A stretch of 22,145 bases of DNA from Candidatus Gastranaerophilales bacterium (GCA_900769355.1 CAAGGG010000070.1:1-22145), one strand, 5' to 3'. Shown: positions 1-6,840, counted from the stretch's first letter. Notes: generated by a model not told the origin, from the sequence alone. Numbers and translations: made by a program.

Positions 1-191
1 TAAACAGCTTTTTGAACTTTACCTGCTCTTAAGCAAGAAGTACAAACTTTAATTCTCTTAGTTGTTCCGTTTACGCAAACTTTAACTGATTGCAAGTTAG
101 GTTCTTGTGTGTGAACAATTTGTTTATGAGAGAATGTTAATTTAGCTGCTTTAATTGGAGCTTTTCCGCAAATTTCACATTTTTTTGACAT
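1..191 (-). CDS. rpmB: Large-subunit ribosomal protein L28
   Basis: The protein is a component of the 50S ribosomal subunit. The 63 codons read MSKKCEICGKAPIKAAKLTF at the N-terminus, then a VHTQEPNLQ segment and a C-terminal VCTSCLRAGK. The CxxC pairs (CEIC and CTSC) are those of the zinc-binding form of L28, and the length matches the short bacterial type. The ATG at 191 has an AAGGAAAA ribosome-binding sequence upstream. The last two bases of the window read TA on this strand directly after the final Val codon, so only the third base of the stop codon is probably missing. It is divergent from the LysM gene, with a plausible promoter at 229-256. Confidence 0.95.
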   Translation of the reverse strand, partial: MSKKCEICGKAPIKAAKLTFSHKQIVHTQEPNLQSVKVCVNGTTKRIKVCTSCLRAGKVQKAV

Positions 192-228
192 AGTAATTTT
201 TCCTTTTCTAGCTAGTTCATGTATTTTA

Positions 229-256
229 ATCATATATTAAAAATTAAAAAAATCAA
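229..256 (-). promoter_or_regulatory. Probable rpmB promoter
   Basis: On the minus strand TTGATT (251-256) and TATGAT (229-234) are separated by 16 bases. This would start transcription about 30 bases before the rpmB ATG. The region is very AT-rich, so chance matches are possible. Confidence 0.45.
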
Positions 257-345
257 GAAGCATGTTAAAAATTTTTAAGCACTTGAATAAAAAATATCCT
301 TATGATATATTTTTCACGAGAACAATTTACATTAGGATATGGGAT

Positions 346-909
346 ATGAAAAGTTCAACTATCAGAAGATCAAATTTATCAAAGGAAAAAATGGCTGTAT
401 TAGAGGCTTTGGCTAAATACGGACACAACGGTTATGATAACTCCCCAAATATTTACGTTAGACCTAGCAAGGAGAGAGAACTCGACATGCTTTGGCAAAA
501 TTTTAAAGTAAACCAAAAACAGGAAAAAGCTCCGGGAATTTATCTGTTTGCCGGATTTGTTGTTGGTGCTGTTGTAATGTTAATTATGACCGTTCTGATT
601 TGTCTTTCTGCAAATGGAATTGATATTTTGAAAGAACATGCTAAAACGGCTCCTGCACCTGTTAAGAAGGAAAAATTGAACTTGAATTTCATTCCGTCAG
701 CAACTGAAAAATCAGAACCGACTGAAACAAACGAAATTTATACGGTGCAAAGCGGTGATACGATGGAAAGCATTTTGGTTAGATTTTACGGTTCTTATAG
801 CAAGGAAAAAGAAGCTCTTGTTATGAAAACAAATAACATGACAAACCCGAATAAACTTTCTATCGGGCAGAAATTAACAATTCCTGTTGAAGAAAAGGTT
901 GAACAGTAG
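346..909 (+). CDS. LysM-domain single-pass membrane protein
   Basis: This is probably an inner-membrane-anchored peptidoglycan-binding protein of unknown precise role. From the ATG at 346 it has 187 residues. There is a cytoplasmic N-terminal stretch of about 65 residues rich in Lys and Arg, one membrane segment around residues 65-90 (GIYLFAGFVVGAVV onward), a Thr/Pro/Lys linker, and a C-terminal LysM domain of about 47 residues starting at YTVQSGDTMESIL and ending NKLSIGQKLTIP. LysM domains bind GlcNAc-containing glycan, so the C-terminus should face the periplasm. An in-frame ATG at 262 would add 28 residues. I prefer 346 because AGGATATGGGAT lies just before it and the extra residues do not look like a conserved domain. 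The context is divergent from rpmB, with a gene-free region after it. Confidence 0.8.
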   Translation: MKSSTIRRSNLSKEKMAVLEALAKYGHNGYDNSPNIYVRPSKERELDMLWQNFKVNQKQEKAPGIYLFAGFVVGAVVMLIMTVLICLSANGIDILKEHAKTAPAPVKKEKLNLNFIPSATEKSEPTETNEIYTVQSGDTMESILVRFYGSYSKEKEALVMKTNNMTNPNKLSIGQKLTIPVEEKVEQ

Positions 910-931
910 GGGAAATTTTGCAATAAGTTTA

Positions 932-980
932 GTAGATTTTGAATAAGATGAAAATCTACGTTATTCGCTTGATTTTTTTT
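932..980 (+). terminator. Possible terminator after the LysM gene
   Basis: GTAGATTTT (932-940) and AAAATCTAC (951-959) form a perfect 9-bp stem with a 10-base loop. A run of eight T follows only about 14 bases later (973-980). The stem is AT-rich and detached from the T-run, so it may not terminate efficiently. Confidence 0.35.
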
Positions 981-1072
981 AAATGACAAAAAATCGTTGC
1001 AATTTTTATAAAACAACTAAACGAAACTACTTTTTACCAATATATGAGGTATAAATGAATGTTGTTGCAGAA

Positions 1073-1194
1073 GGCTACGTGCGTAGCACCTCCGGACTAC
1101 GATCCGGAGTCTATTTAGAATTTTATAATAGATTCTGAATAGCAAGAATATTATGTATTCGCTAAACGCTCATACTAATATTCTAAGCTTTCAG
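1073..1194 (+). repeat. Structured dispersed repeat, copy 1
   Basis: Two hairpins 31 bases apart define the element. Stem 1 is CTCCGGA (1090-1096) with TCCGGAG (1103-1109). Stem 2 is AGCAAGAATATTA (1141-1153) with TAATATTCTAAGCT (1176-1189), enclosing a 22-base loop. The same architecture in the same orientation recurs at 18426-18533. The end AAGCTTTCAG is identical in both copies. The 5' flank here also carries GGCTACGTGCGTAGCACC (1073-1090), which recurs at 1617-1634 but not beside copy 2. Confidence 0.75.
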
Positions 1195-1235
1195 AATTGT
1201 AAGTGTTAAGTATTTGTTGACAATTGTAGTATTGT

Positions 1236-1382
1236 CTACCCATCTAAATCTTCCCTAATCAGGGAAGACTTATGTTTAGCATAAATTAATACTGAAAATA
1301 GCTACTATACTGAATTATAAACAGAGATAGTTACAATGTAAGGCTTCTCTCCCTCAATTAGGGAGAGAAAGAGAGTGGGTAG
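1236..1382. repeat. MITE-like palindromic element
   Basis: The ends CTACCCA (1236-1242) and TGGGTAG (1376-1382) are inverted copies. Inside each end lies a hairpin: TCTTCCCT AATC AGGGAAGA on the left and CTCTCCCT CAATT AGGGAGAG on the right. The middle is AT-rich and has no ORF. Terminal inversion, about 147 bp in length and the absence of coding content fit a miniature element. No clear target-site duplication is visible. Confidence 0.6.
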
Positions 1383-1448
1383 TTGGTTAAATCTTTTGTC
1401 AACGAGTTACTTGGTACATACAATATGACGAGGATTTTTACATATTAC

Positions 1449-1489
1449 TAAAAAAGAAAACCCGACATCACATAAATGACATCGGGTTT
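1449..1489 (-). terminator. Rho-independent terminator on the minus strand
   Basis: On the minus strand AAACCCGA and TCGGGTTT (1458-1465 and 1482-1489) form an 8-bp stem that continues inward as TCA/TGA after a two-base mismatch. The sequence TTCTTTTTTAG follows at once. It probably ends the SLH-protein transcript about 150 bases after its stop codon, or else a decayed rRNA transcript (see the neighbouring segment). Confidence 0.75.
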
Positions 1490-1580
1490 CCCCAGGCTTC
1501 GAACAATTAGTACTGTGTCGGTTCTTTAAAGTTACTAAGTTTTAGTAGCTTTATAGTGTACTACGTTCGTCAACCCTACA
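1488..1580 (-). other. Segment resembling the 3' tail of 23S rRNA
   Basis: Read on the minus strand, this segment has GTTGA, then an AT-rich hairpin (AAGCTACTAA with TTAGTAACTTT), then GACACAGTACTAATTG and TTCGAAGCCTGG, and runs into the terminator at 1449-1489. Bacterial 23S rRNAs commonly end with GTTGATAGG, a hairpin, then a GTACTAAT core and TCGAGGGCTTG, in that order. Similarity over the last 25 bases is about 18 of 25 by eye, but the spacing is some 15 bases longer than in the E. coli sequence as I recall it. No upstream rRNA is present, so at most this is a remnant. The resemblance could be accidental. Confidence 0.3.
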
Positions 1581-1616
1581 CAAACACCTGAAGAATGAAC
1601 AGATGTTGTCGTAGAG

Positions 1617-1634
1617 GGCTACGTGCGTAGCACC
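1617..1634. repeat. 18-base near-palindrome, second copy
   Basis: GGCTACGTGCGTAGCACC is identical to 1073-1090. Its core GCTACG TG CGTAGC is an inverted repeat. The preceding bases (ATGTTGTCGTAGAG here, ATGTTGTTGCAGAA there) are also similar, so the shared unit is about 32 bp. It ends one base before the stop codon of the SLH gene. Confidence 0.7.
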
Positions 1635-1635
1635 A

Positions 1636-3672
1636 CTATTCATTACAACCGAATGCGATAGTAATGTGTTCTCTTGGATTAACTGCGGAGATTTTGTATC
1701 CGCGAGGGTCAACAAGGTAAGCAAATTCGTCGCCTGTAGTTTGGAATAAGCCCATTGTACCTGACAATGCGGTTCTTGTTACGTCAACCGGAGCTTTAAC
1801 AGTTTCCCATAAGCCATCGCCTAAGCTACGAGCTGCTGCACCGAATTGACCTTGAAATGCGTGACCTAGCATGTAACCTGCGTCGTTAGAAACGTTTTCT
1901 ACGGCATTACCAAGGTTTGTAACAACACCACCGACAGTTCTGCCTGCTACACCAACAAGTGAACCTGCTAATGTGAAAGGCATTTCAACTAATCTTGCAA
2001 CAGGGTTTACCTGTTTTGATTTATTAACTTGGGCTTGTAGAATTTGTTTAGGTAATTTTGTTTTGCAATCACCATTTTTGATGTCGGTGAAAGACAATTT
2101 CAAAGCACCTTTATCACAACCTGATGGTCTGATAACTTCTACTACTTGACCTGTTACGGTTGAACCGCAAGGGTAAGTTACGCCGTTGATTGTAACGTCT
2201 TCAAGAGTGTTTGCTCTGAAGTATTGACCGACGTGAGAAGATTTTGCTGTCAATTGGTCAATCATTTTAACCTTCAATGTCGGAATTTTAACGATTTCTT
2301 CATTTTCAACAAACGCATTTTTGTTTACAGGACAAGCTGGACAAATGTTGTTTGCAGTTTTAGGGTTTGTGTCGTAACCTAAAGCTACACGAACCGTTTG
2401 CATCATTGATGCTACTTCTGCACGAGAAGCTTCTTTGTTAGGCATAATCATATTTGGATTTGGCATGTCTTTAAGGGCACCGTTTTCAAGTGATTTCGCA
2501 ACAGGAATTCTTGCCCAGTTTGGAATAGATGCACCGTCAGCGTATTTACTTAGGATTTCGTCAGCTTTACACTGGTCGATGTCGCAAGTCATACCTTTTG
2601 CAATTGTTGTCAAAGCTTCTACACGAGTTACAGGGTGGTTAGGCTTGAAGTTTCCGTCAGGATAACCTTTCAACAAGTCTTCGTCTACAGCTTTTGCGAT
2701 AGCTGCGTTAGCCCAGTTGCTTCTCGGAACGTCTTTAAACAAACCTTCGCGAGGCATATCGCACTTGTCTAGATTGAAACCTTTAACCAAAATTGTTGCA
2801 AATTCAGCACGAGAAATGTGTCTGTTAGGTTTGAAGTAGCCGTCAGGATAGCCGACAACTACATCATTTATCGCAAGTTTGTCGATATCACATGCTGCCC
2901 AAAAACCGTTTGGAACGTCAGGGAATTGGCAACCACCAAGGTTTGCTGCCGCACCTGTTGTTTGCATTATTTGGTTTGGAATTTCATAGGGTACGAAAGA
3001 TTTTTTTACTGCATCGATTGAGTTTGTTGATTGAAAATCGATTGGGCAGTTGTTTCCGTCCATAATTTTTTCGTTTCTGTCAATCGGAATACCATTGTGG
3101 CGAGTTGGAGCTTCATTTAAGCAAGGCATTTGAGTTGCTGCTCCTGTCACATTTCCTTGTGAAGACACAGTTGTACCGTTTACGTTGGAAGAAAGAATTC
3201 TTGGTGTTCCTGCAAGTGGTGTATCCGTTGAAAATACTGAGTTTGCAGGTTGCCCAACGTAGTTGTTTGTACCGTAAATTGCGTTTGGATAACCGTAAAC
3301 CTGTTTCATATCTTTTCTGTCAGGTTTACCTGTTTGAGGACAGATTGCGCAAGCAGGGTCTGCCGGTTTGTCGCAACTGATTTCGTCAGGACAACCGCAG
3401 TCTGATTTTTTCGGTTTTTCACATGGGTCGCAAGGTTTAGCTTCTTGCTTTTTGCAATCGCAGTCAGGCATTGCTTTTTTACACTTTGTACAAGTGTTAG
3501 GTTTCACTGTTTCACACGGGCATGCCGGACCAGTTACAACAGGTAATGGTTCTGCGCAAGGTGCCGGAGTTTCCGGTGTTGCACACGGACAAGCCGCCAT
3601 TGCTTGACTCAAGGAACACGTTGCTATCCCAACGGCAATTGCAGCTGCCACAGTAAGTTTTTTAATTGTCAT
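1636..3672 (-). CDS. Cys/Pro-rich surface protein with three SLH domains
   Basis: This is a secreted, cell-wall-associated protein of 678 residues. The ATG at 3672 follows AGGAGGT at good spacing and begins a classic signal peptide (MTIKKLTVAAAIAVGIA, cleavage near AMA-A at residue 26). Residues 27-115 are a low-complexity region with 16 cysteines, often as CPC, CDC, CxxC or DCGC, mixed with Pro and Lys. Three S-layer homology domains follow at about 249-305, 311-365 and 375-432; the first two show FPDV or FKDV, GYPDG and FKPN. SLH domains bind cell-wall polysaccharide. The last 200 residues include a glycine-rich amphipathic stretch (VAGRTVGGVVTNLG) and are not recognised. Some cyanobacterial SLH proteins are porins, but no obvious barrel is seen here. 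The Cys-rich module suggests disulphide cross-linking or metal binding (inference). An upstream in-frame ATG at 3768 would spoil the signal peptide and is rejected. Confidence 0.85.
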   Translation of the reverse strand: MTIKKLTVAAAIAVGIATCSLSQAMAACPCATPETPAPCAEPLPVVTGPACPCETVKPNTCTKCKKAMPDCDCKKQEAKPCDPCEKPKKSDCGCPDEISCDKPADPACAICPQTGKPDRKDMKQVYGYPNAIYGTNNYVGQPANSVFSTDTPLAGTPRILSSNVNGTTVSSQGNVTGAATQMPCLNEAPTRHNGIPIDRNEKIMDGNNCPIDFQSTNSIDAVKKSFVPYEIPNQIMQTTGAAANLGGCQFPDVPNGFWAACDIDKLAINDVVVGYPDGYFKPNRHISRAEFATILVKGFNLDKCDMPREGLFKDVPRSNWANAAIAKAVDEDLLKGYPDGNFKPNHPVTRVEALTTIAKGMTCDIDQCKADEILSKYADGASIPNWARIPVAKSLENGALKDMPNPNMIMPNKEASRAEVASMMQTVRVALGYDTNPKTANNICPACPVNKNAFVENEEIVKIPTLKVKMIDQLTAKSSHVGQYFRANTLEDVTINGVTYPCGSTVTGQVVEVIRPSGCDKGALKLSFTDIKNGDCKTKLPKQILQAQVNKSKQVNPVARLVEMPFTLAGSLVGVAGRTVGGVVTNLGNAVENVSNDAGYMLGHAFQGQFGAAARSLGDGLWETVKAPVDVTRTALSGTMGLFQTTGDEFAYLVDPRGYKISAVNPREHITIAFGCNE

Positions 3673-3806
3673 TTTTTTACCTCCTTGTGGGCTTTTTTCT
3701 AAAAACCCCAAAAATATAATTTTAAAAAACCATACTAGATTATGTACTTTATGATAGGCATGAAACATTACCGTAAGGGGTTATTCTGTTGGGCTATTTG
3801 ATAATT

Positions 3807-3890
3807 AGATGCAAAAAGGCAGAGGTGCAAAGTCGCTATCAGAAGCGGCTAAGCAGCTTTTATACCTTTAGGCATCTAAAATTCTTTCAT
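3807..3890 (-). promoter_or_regulatory. Structured leader with mini-ORFs upstream of the SLH gene
   Basis: A long nested hairpin covers 3807-3877: AGATGC with GCATCT, then AAAGG with CCTTT, then TGC with GCA, then GTCGCT with AGCGGC. On the minus strand, just upstream, AAGGAGATT precedes ATG AAA GAA TTT TAG (3890-3876, MKEF). A second mini-ORF follows directly, encoding MPKGIKAA and ending with TAG inside the hairpin. The arrangement resembles a translated leader controlling a downstream structure, and it lies about 135-220 bases upstream of the SLH start codon. I could not match it to a riboswitch class. It may instead be a repeat element or the start of a decayed gene. Confidence 0.35.
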
Positions 3891-3910
3891 AATCTCCTTC
3901 ATTTATAGGA

Positions 3911-3938
3911 TTAAACCAACACCAAAATGAGTTAAAAT
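3911..3938 (+). promoter_or_regulatory. Possible promoter of the small CxCxxC gene
   Basis: TTAAAC (3911-3916) and TAAAAT (3933-3938) are 16 bases apart and would give a leader of about 30 bases before the ATG at 3974. Both hexamers are imperfect. Confidence 0.3.
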
Positions 3939-3973
3939 ACAAATGGGTTAGAAAGTGTTTTGAGGAGTGGGCT

Positions 3974-4189
3974 ATGAAAGATGATATGGATTTATATTTT
4001 CCGCAAACAGATGGGGAAATTTCTTCATCTATTACGCAAAGTTGGACAGAGCAGGCTATTGAATGTTATTCTATCAAATGCGACTGCAATCAATGTTCTT
4101 TGAGAAACGGACACTACTCGTTCAAGTGCCAAATGCCAAAGGTTATCGATATTTTAATAAATGTTTCAGGACGACCTCGTTTGGCATAA
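3974..4189 (+). CDS. Small CxCxxC-motif protein, function unknown
   Basis: The 71-residue protein starts at an ATG preceded by GAGGAG. It is acidic at the N-terminus and has CDCNQCSL at about residues 36-43, then a second segment YSFKCQMPKVIDILINVSGR. The four cysteines (CxCxxC plus a later one) could bind a metal or an Fe-S cluster, but no known family is recognised. No signal peptide or membrane segment is present. It ends 12-21 bases before the TolC-family gene on the same strand, so the two may be cotranscribed. A good ribosome-binding site and a biased cysteine pattern argue that it is a real gene. Confidence 0.6.
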   Translation: MKDDMDLYFPQTDGEISSSITQSWTEQAIECYSIKCDCNQCSLRNGHYSFKCQMPKVIDILINVSGRPRLA

Positions 4190-4197
4190 TTTTGTTG

Positions 4198-4203
4198 TAT
4201 AAT
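4198..4203 (+). promoter_or_regulatory. -10 hexamer giving a leaderless tolC-like transcript
   Basis: TATAAT lies seven bases before the ATG at 4211, which itself has no Shine-Dalgarno sequence. Transcription starting at the usual distance would begin at or one base before the start codon. No good -35 hexamer is visible. Confidence 0.4.
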
Positions 4204-4210
4204 GTTTTTG

Positions 4211-5476
4211 ATGAAAAAGATTGTAGTTTTATTCGCAGTATTTATAATTACATTGTTACCCGCAAATGCTGATATAGTTAAAATTTCAGCGACAGATGCC
4301 GTTCATCTTGCTCTTAGCAACAATTTGGAATTGCAAGCGAAACGTAAAGAAATCGGGATTTTGGAGCAGGAAATCAAAATGGCGAATGCGCTTAAAAATC
4401 CGCAACTTCAATCTACAACTTTGATTGGAGCAATCGGACGTTCTAATGCAAGCCAAGCCGGAATTGCTTTGCCTGTTGAAATTTCTAAACGTGGAGTTCG
4501 TAAAAAAGCTGCAATTGCAAATTTGAATTTACTCCAAGATAAAATTCGTCAAGAAGAACTTAACCTTAAATTGGAAGTTATGAGTGCGTATTTTGACGTT
4601 GTTTACATGAAATCTGTTGTTCAGATTTTGCAACAACGAGAACAGCTTTATCATAAAATGGAGCAAATTGCAGAGGCAAAGCCGAAAAACTCTCCAAATT
4701 ATGAAGTTGAAAAACTTCAATCAGATATTAAACACAAAAAACAGTTGATTTCTTTGAACAAAGCGAAGGCCAACTTACTCACTGCACAGTTTCAGTTTAA
4801 TAAGGTTTTGAACCTCAAAGCTATTGATACAATGTATGATACCAGGGAAAATTCGCTGTTTCAGGAGCACATTTCGCTTTTGGATATTCAATTACCTGAA
4901 TATGCGACGATTGAAGAAGTTGCGATGAAATACAGTTATTCCATCAAAATCGCTTATGATAACATCGAAAAGTCTGAACAGGAACTTGCGGTTGCAAAGC
5001 ACAAAATTATTCCTGATGCGACAATTTTGGGCGGATATGCGTTTTCAGGAGATGGAAGATATGGTGGTGCGTACGTTGGCGGCGCATTAGATATTCCTGT
5101 TTTGTATTCGTACAGACCAGAGGTTAAGCGTGCTAAGATAGTTTTGGAAAAAGCTAAAATCGATAGAGTTTCTTTTGAAAACAAGTTAAAATTCGCTCTA
5201 AAAGAGGATTATAACAATTTTAAATATGCAAAAGAGAATATGGGATATTATGCGGCAATTTTGAAAGAGTCGGATAATATTTTAAAGATGTCTGAACAGC
5301 GTTATGCGGACGGAAAAACTTCTTTGCTTAACTTGTTTATTATTGAAAATTCGCACCAAGAGATTTTGAACGAGTACATAAGCGATATGCAGGTTTATTA
5401 TGACGCATATTTGGATTTGATGCACAATATGGGACACGATATTTTGCTTGATGATAATTCGCTTGATGATTTGTAG
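4211..5476 (+). CDS. TolC-family outer-membrane efflux protein
   Basis: This is a periplasm-spanning outer-membrane channel of type I secretion or RND-type efflux systems. The 421-residue protein begins MKKIVVLFAVFIITLLPANA, a signal peptide cleaved before DIVK. The typical duplicated TolC/OEP fold follows: a helical ALSNNLELQAKR segment, a strand with GRSNASQAGIALPVEIS, long coiled helices, then a second half with AYDNIEKSEQELAVAK, a strand region LGGYAFSGDGRYGGAYVGGALDI and a final AKENMGYYAAILKESDNIL helix with QRYADGKTSLLNLF. The last motif is characteristic of the family. An in-frame ATG at 4202 is possible, but 4211 gives the better signal sequence. No inner-membrane pump or adaptor gene is adjacent, so its partner is elsewhere. 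Confidence 0.88.
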   Translation: MKKIVVLFAVFIITLLPANADIVKISATDAVHLALSNNLELQAKRKEIGILEQEIKMANALKNPQLQSTTLIGAIGRSNASQAGIALPVEISKRGVRKKAAIANLNLLQDKIRQEELNLKLEVMSAYFDVVYMKSVVQILQQREQLYHKMEQIAEAKPKNSPNYEVEKLQSDIKHKKQLISLNKAKANLLTAQFQFNKVLNLKAIDTMYDTRENSLFQEHISLLDIQLPEYATIEEVAMKYSYSIKIAYDNIEKSEQELAVAKHKIIPDATILGGYAFSGDGRYGGAYVGGALDIPVLYSYRPEVKRAKIVLEKAKIDRVSFENKLKFALKEDYNNFKYAKENMGYYAAILKESDNILKMSEQRYADGKTSLLNLFIIENSHQEILNEYISDMQVYYDAYLDLMHNMGHDILLDDNSLDDL

Positions 5477-5493
5477 GTTGTTAAATGAGAACT

Positions 5494-5577
5494 AACCTCT
5501 CCAAGGGTGGAGCAAATTCAAGACAGGTCGCAATCGTTCACGAGCAAATGCGAGTGTTACGAGTGCGGGAGAGGGGT
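5494..5577 (-). repeat. G+C-rich palindromic element of the CCCCTCTCCCG family
   Basis: On the minus strand the element begins CCCCTCTCCCG (5566-5576) and ends near a CTCC/GGAG hairpin (5499-5512). The 11-base head is identical to the head of the insert inside priA (16230-16240) and similar to CCCCTCACCCG at 9673 and 11592. Its interior differs from theirs. It lies in the 271-base spacer between the tolC-like gene and the next gene, which otherwise holds only the promoter at 5646-5674. Confidence 0.55.
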
Positions 5578-5645
5578 CAAATATAATCCCCTTATCTCAA
5601 ATATTAACAATTGTAAACTACCAGATTTCTTGATTTATCAATGTT

Positions 5646-5674
5646 TTTACATAAAAACATCTTTTTTGTATATT
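5646..5674 (+). promoter_or_regulatory. Promoter of the FNGR-motif protein gene
   Basis: TTTACA (5646-5651) and TATATT (5669-5674) are separated by exactly 17 bases. Transcription would start near 5681, leaving a leader of about 66 bases before the ATG at 5748. Confidence 0.6.
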
Positions 5675-5747
5675 AAACTAGCAAGTAAAAACATGTTCAT
5701 TCTTTATATACATGCAAAGTGTAGAAATAGGAGGTTAAAAACCAAAA

Positions 5748-6740
5748 ATGGAAGTTAAAGCAATTAGTACCCCGAATTTTAACGGTCGTAATGACAAACA
5801 AATTATTAGTAGAAAAAATCAAGAAAATAATACTTACCCTCAAATAGATTCAACAGTAGACAAAAGAACAGCAAAAGCTATGCGTAATATGATTTTAGGC
5901 TTAATGGCATTAGGAGCATCAGCAGGTGCTGTTTCAAGTTGTGATGATTTGACATCTGCTTCTGCATCGGCAAGTGCATCAGCTTGGGCATGGTCAATCG
6001 GTGGAAACTGCCATCACCACGATACTGTAACAATAGTTAAACGTGATACAATTAATAAGACAGATACAATTATTCATACAGAAATTGTGCCAATTTATGT
6101 AAAAGATTATCCGTTCCATATTGGCGATTCTTTGATTGATCAAGGGCGAAACATTGGCGTTCCGGTTGATGGACCTATTCCTGACGGTTCAAACAATGTT
6201 GTTTATGTAGGCTCAAAGGCTCACAACCGTTACGATAACAAGTTCTATGAATCAATGGTAGATAGTGTTGGTACAAATAAACGAGAATTGTCTGTCGTAA
6301 GTAAAATTGTTGATATGTACGATGAAGGAAAACCAAAAACAACTTATATGAAAACTGTCGTAACAGATGTTCCGGGCAAAGGTATCAAATTGACAAGATA
6401 CGTTGCTGACACAGACAAAAAACCGACTGATAAAGAAGAATATTTGTGGAATTACGCAGGTTATGAAGTTCGTACAAACGGCAGAGATGGCAAACGTAAT
6501 ATTCGCTCAATTTTCGACAATACCGGAAATCTTGTCTACAAAGGTGACTTCCAAAAAGGCGAAGATCAAGGTTCATTCCTATATGGTTCTTTAATCTATG
6601 ATCCGAAAACAGGTGACGTAATTACTGACGACAAGGGTGATCCTGAATTTGCTCAATACGACTTTGACCAAGCTGTAATTTATTCAGATTATGTTAAAAA
6701 ACAAGAATTCAAAAACCCTGGTTGGGTTTACGGCGAATAA
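5748..6740 (+). CDS. Putative lipoprotein with an N-terminal FNGR motif, function unknown
   Basis: The 330-residue protein has a strong AGGAGG before its ATG. It opens MEVKAISTPNFNGR, a short motif I associate with many proteins of Gastranaerophilales. A hydrophobic segment follows (about residues 46-65, NMILGLMALGASAGAVSSC) whose end VSSC fits a lipobox, then an Ala/Ser run (SASASASASAWAW). The rest looks exported and beta-rich: DTVTIVKRDTI-type repeats and a stretch YKGDFQKGEDQGSFLYGSLIYD that recalls MORN-like strands. If VSSC is the lipobox, the roughly 45 polar residues before the hydrophobic segment are far longer than in a normal signal peptide, so an uncleaved membrane anchor is equally possible. 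It has its own promoter and terminator, so it appears monocistronic. Confidence 0.7.
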   Translation: MEVKAISTPNFNGRNDKQIISRKNQENNTYPQIDSTVDKRTAKAMRNMILGLMALGASAGAVSSCDDLTSASASASASAWAWSIGGNCHHHDTVTIVKRDTINKTDTIIHTEIVPIYVKDYPFHIGDSLIDQGRNIGVPVDGPIPDGSNNVVYVGSKAHNRYDNKFYESMVDSVGTNKRELSVVSKIVDMYDEGKPKTTYMKTVVTDVPGKGIKLTRYVADTDKKPTDKEEYLWNYAGYEVRTNGRDGKRNIRSIFDNTGNLVYKGDFQKGEDQGSFLYGSLIYDPKTGDVITDDKGDPEFAQYDFDQAVIYSDYVKKQEFKNPGWVYGE

Positions 6741-6782
6741 CTAAAAAGCTCATAATCACTTTCTACACAACATAAAACAAGG

Positions 6783-6830
6783 CTTGCATCGACTCGGCTC
6801 CTTTCTAATTAATGTCGGTGCAAGTTTTTT
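6783..6830 (+). terminator. Rho-independent terminator
   Basis: CTTGCATCGAC (6783-6793) and GTCGGTGCAAG (6814-6824) form an 11-bp stem with one G-U pair and a 20-base loop. Six T follow directly. It ends the transcript of the preceding gene and lies just before the promoter of the adenine deaminase gene. Confidence 0.85.
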
Positions 6831-6831
6831 A

Positions 6832-6840
6832 TGCTATAAT
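6832..6840 (+). promoter_or_regulatory. Extended -10 promoter of ade
   Basis: TGC directly followed by TATAAT (6835-6840) is an extended -10 motif; no clear -35 is present. The leader would be only about 17 bases and contains AGGAG, leaving no room for a purine riboswitch. Confidence 0.6.

Larger units (their letters stand above)
910..1635. other. Gene-free stretch rich in palindromic repeats
   Basis: No convincing protein gene lies in these 726 bases. The stretch holds a possible terminator (932-980), one copy of a structured dispersed repeat (1073-1194), a palindromic element with CTACCCA/TGGGTAG ends (1236-1382), the terminator of the SLH gene (1449-1489), a segment resembling the tail of 23S rRNA (about 1488-1580), and the second copy of an 18-base near-palindrome (1617-1634). 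Some or all of these look like mobile or rearranged debris collected between two convergent genes. Confidence 0.7.

Noticed and set aside
1055..1138. 27-codon ORF (starting MNVVAEGYVRS) with GAGGT upstream
   Set aside because: It runs through the dispersed structured repeat. The second copy has no matching start codon and the aligned frame is not conserved.
3368..3607. 79-codon ORF opposite the Cys-rich part of the SLH gene
   Set aside because: It is the complement of the Cys/Pro-rich coding region, whose composition suppresses stop codons on the other strand. No start signal is seen.
3809..3871. 20-codon plus-strand ORF (MQKGRGAKSLSEAAKQ...) in the hairpin upstream of the SLH gene
   Set aside because: It has no ribosome-binding site and lies entirely in the nested hairpin, so structure explains the sequence better.
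5507..5758. 83-codon ORF in the spacer before the FNGR-protein gene
   Set aside because: It runs through the palindromic repeat and the promoter and lacks a Shine-Dalgarno sequence.
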